The notes beneath the pieces are model-generated. The model saw nothing but the letters and a program-made list of their open reading frames with translations. It had not been told where the DNA came from and did no database searches. Below, in pieces: positions 63,601 to 64,000 of a DNA stretch of 64,000 nucleotides (the stretch's first letter is position 1; each line of letters opens with the position of its first letter). This DNA comes from Marisa cornuarietis (lineage: Eukaryota; Mollusca; Gastropoda; Architaenioglossa; Ampullariidae), in the NCBI GenBank assembly GCA_004794655.1, contig SMMW01000005.1, positions 1,612,001 to 1,676,000 on the forward strand, in the 5' to 3' direction. The position numbers and the translations under genes are program-made.

Positions 63601-64000
63601 GTTGCAGCCCTATGCTCCACTGGGGGCGAAAAGGAATAAGAAGAAGTCATCAGACAAAGAGTGGAGTAGTAAGGGAAGAGAAGTTTTGTTTTTGTTTATG
63701 GCAAGTTCTACAGATTCAGTTTGTCTCGTCCAGTCGCGAGCAAATATTTTTAATCACATTCTAAAAATGAGCTAACCAACTGGCTATGAACACAAACATG
63801 GCGGGCCTCGATCTTCTGGGTTCACCTGCCTGTTGACTCTTATGATGTGAGTCAGATCAGGAACCATTCCTGACCGCAAGCTCCCGATGTGCTGCGCAAA
63901 CTTCTCAGAGTCGGTGTAGAAGACGAGGCGGTTGAAAACATGGCGGAAGGCTTCACTCCACGAGAGATAGTCTTCGACTGTGCGCCGTTCATCGCCTTTC
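60679..64000 (-). CDS. HtrL/YibB-family protein, partial (three exons)
   Basis: Read on the - strand: exon 64000-63830 (open at the window edge; VEDYLSWSEAF, NRLVFYTDSEKFAQHI, THIIRVNR), exon 62093-61808 (STLWSFKLRDPIARLYS, YPPNTEVPEYSCAMHSKYA, FVAWIDIGYFRDLG) and exon 60855-60679 (LTPRDIFYTDRVWVGGGMF, FRRHLCSTDQQ). VFYTD, EYSCAMHSKY, WIDIGYFR and the VGGGMF segment fit the HtrL_YibB family, known in bacteria and many invertebrates and of uncertain biochemical role. The first junction only keeps frame with a GC donor (AACAG|GCAGGT). The second is phase 0. N-terminus and last exon are missing. The first intron carries opposed LINE fragments. The gene runs opposite to the receptor cluster and looks unrelated. 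Confidence 0.68.
60889..61126. repeat. Repeat flanking the HtrL-like exon (right copy) with 53-bp tandem units
   Basis: Right-hand partner of 60377-60530. It contains three tandem 53-bp units starting at 60967, 61020 and 61073 (CAGACTACCCGTTATGTTTC...), nearly identical. Confidence 0.8.
62328..62800 (-). mobile_element. CR1/L2-like LINE 3' end (reverse strand)
   Basis: The - strand frame 62797-62585 encodes TTTYGHRIVSYCAAKQWNSL and HIRHLPTIKSFKRAIK, homologous to the end of the element at 14050-15905. The ATT-rich 3' tail lies at 62330-62360. It is frame-damaged and lies in the HtrL-like gene intron. Confidence 0.8.
62836..63660 (+). mobile_element. RTE-like LINE polymerase C-terminal half
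   Basis: A 267-codon open frame encodes the end of a reverse transcriptase: LEDLDFADDISLLSH (catalytic FADD), LTINIKKTEVMRIN, FTYLGSIVTKDGG, SVLLYGYETW, HIFNIRWPERISN and a C-terminal WTQLGREAQNRVRWRGVVAAL, with stop at 63637. These are standard RTE-class landmarks. The frame is intact from FADD to the stop, so insertion is relatively young, but the 5' part is missing. It is antisense to the host HtrL-like gene. Confidence 0.9.

Overview
This is animal nuclear DNA: AT-rich, full of introns with canonical GT-AG borders, and dense in microsatellites, tRNA-derived SINEs and 5'-truncated non-LTR retrotransposons (I/Jockey-like with RNase H, CR1/L2-like, RTE-like). The repeat style (GT/CA, CTTT and GATA tracts, LINE tails ending in ATT repeats) and the isolated cell-surface gene families suggest a mollusc, probably a gastropod. 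That assignment is inference; no ribosomal or mitochondrial marker is present.

Most of the window (about 6.3 to 55.3 kb, all on the + strand) is a tandem cluster of small cell-surface genes rebuilt here exon by exon. Almost every exon boundary is phase 1, so ectodomain modules are interchangeable. There are two ectodomain classes. Class I (gene A at 6.3-10.7 kb, F at 41.2-45.3 kb, G at 48.9-55.3 kb) has a signal peptide, a V-like Ig-type domain, and a second Ig-like domain split by a phase-0 intron; A then adds three more Ig-like exons, while F and G go to a transmembrane (TM) exon. Class II (gene B at 13.4-19.3 kb, pseudogene C at 22.9-26.2 kb, D at 30.5-32.8 kb, E at 34.0-38.4 kb) has a signal peptide, one Cys-rich domain of 130 residues with ten cysteines, a TM exon, a 19-nt micro-exon and a short tail. 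F has a very short basic tail, whereas G carries a long multi-exon tail containing tyrosines, so F/G look like a short-tail/long-tail receptor pair. E and G each have a cytoplasmic YxxI motif.

The cluster has grown by local duplication. B and C are about 5.4-kb block copies, C being broken. D and E share leader, intron and ectodomain. F and G share their 5' flank, exons and part of their 3' flank. A further block near 2.0-2.8 kb is repeated at 28.4-29.2 kb.

At the right edge, on the - strand, three exons (64.0 down to 60.7 kb) encode part of an HtrL/YibB-family protein; one junction fits a GC-AG intron. The first 6 kb, the 55.3-60.6 kb stretch and many introns hold only repeats or nothing I can recognise. 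A plausible reading of the cluster is a family of immune or self-recognition receptors, but ligands and function cannot be read from sequence alone.
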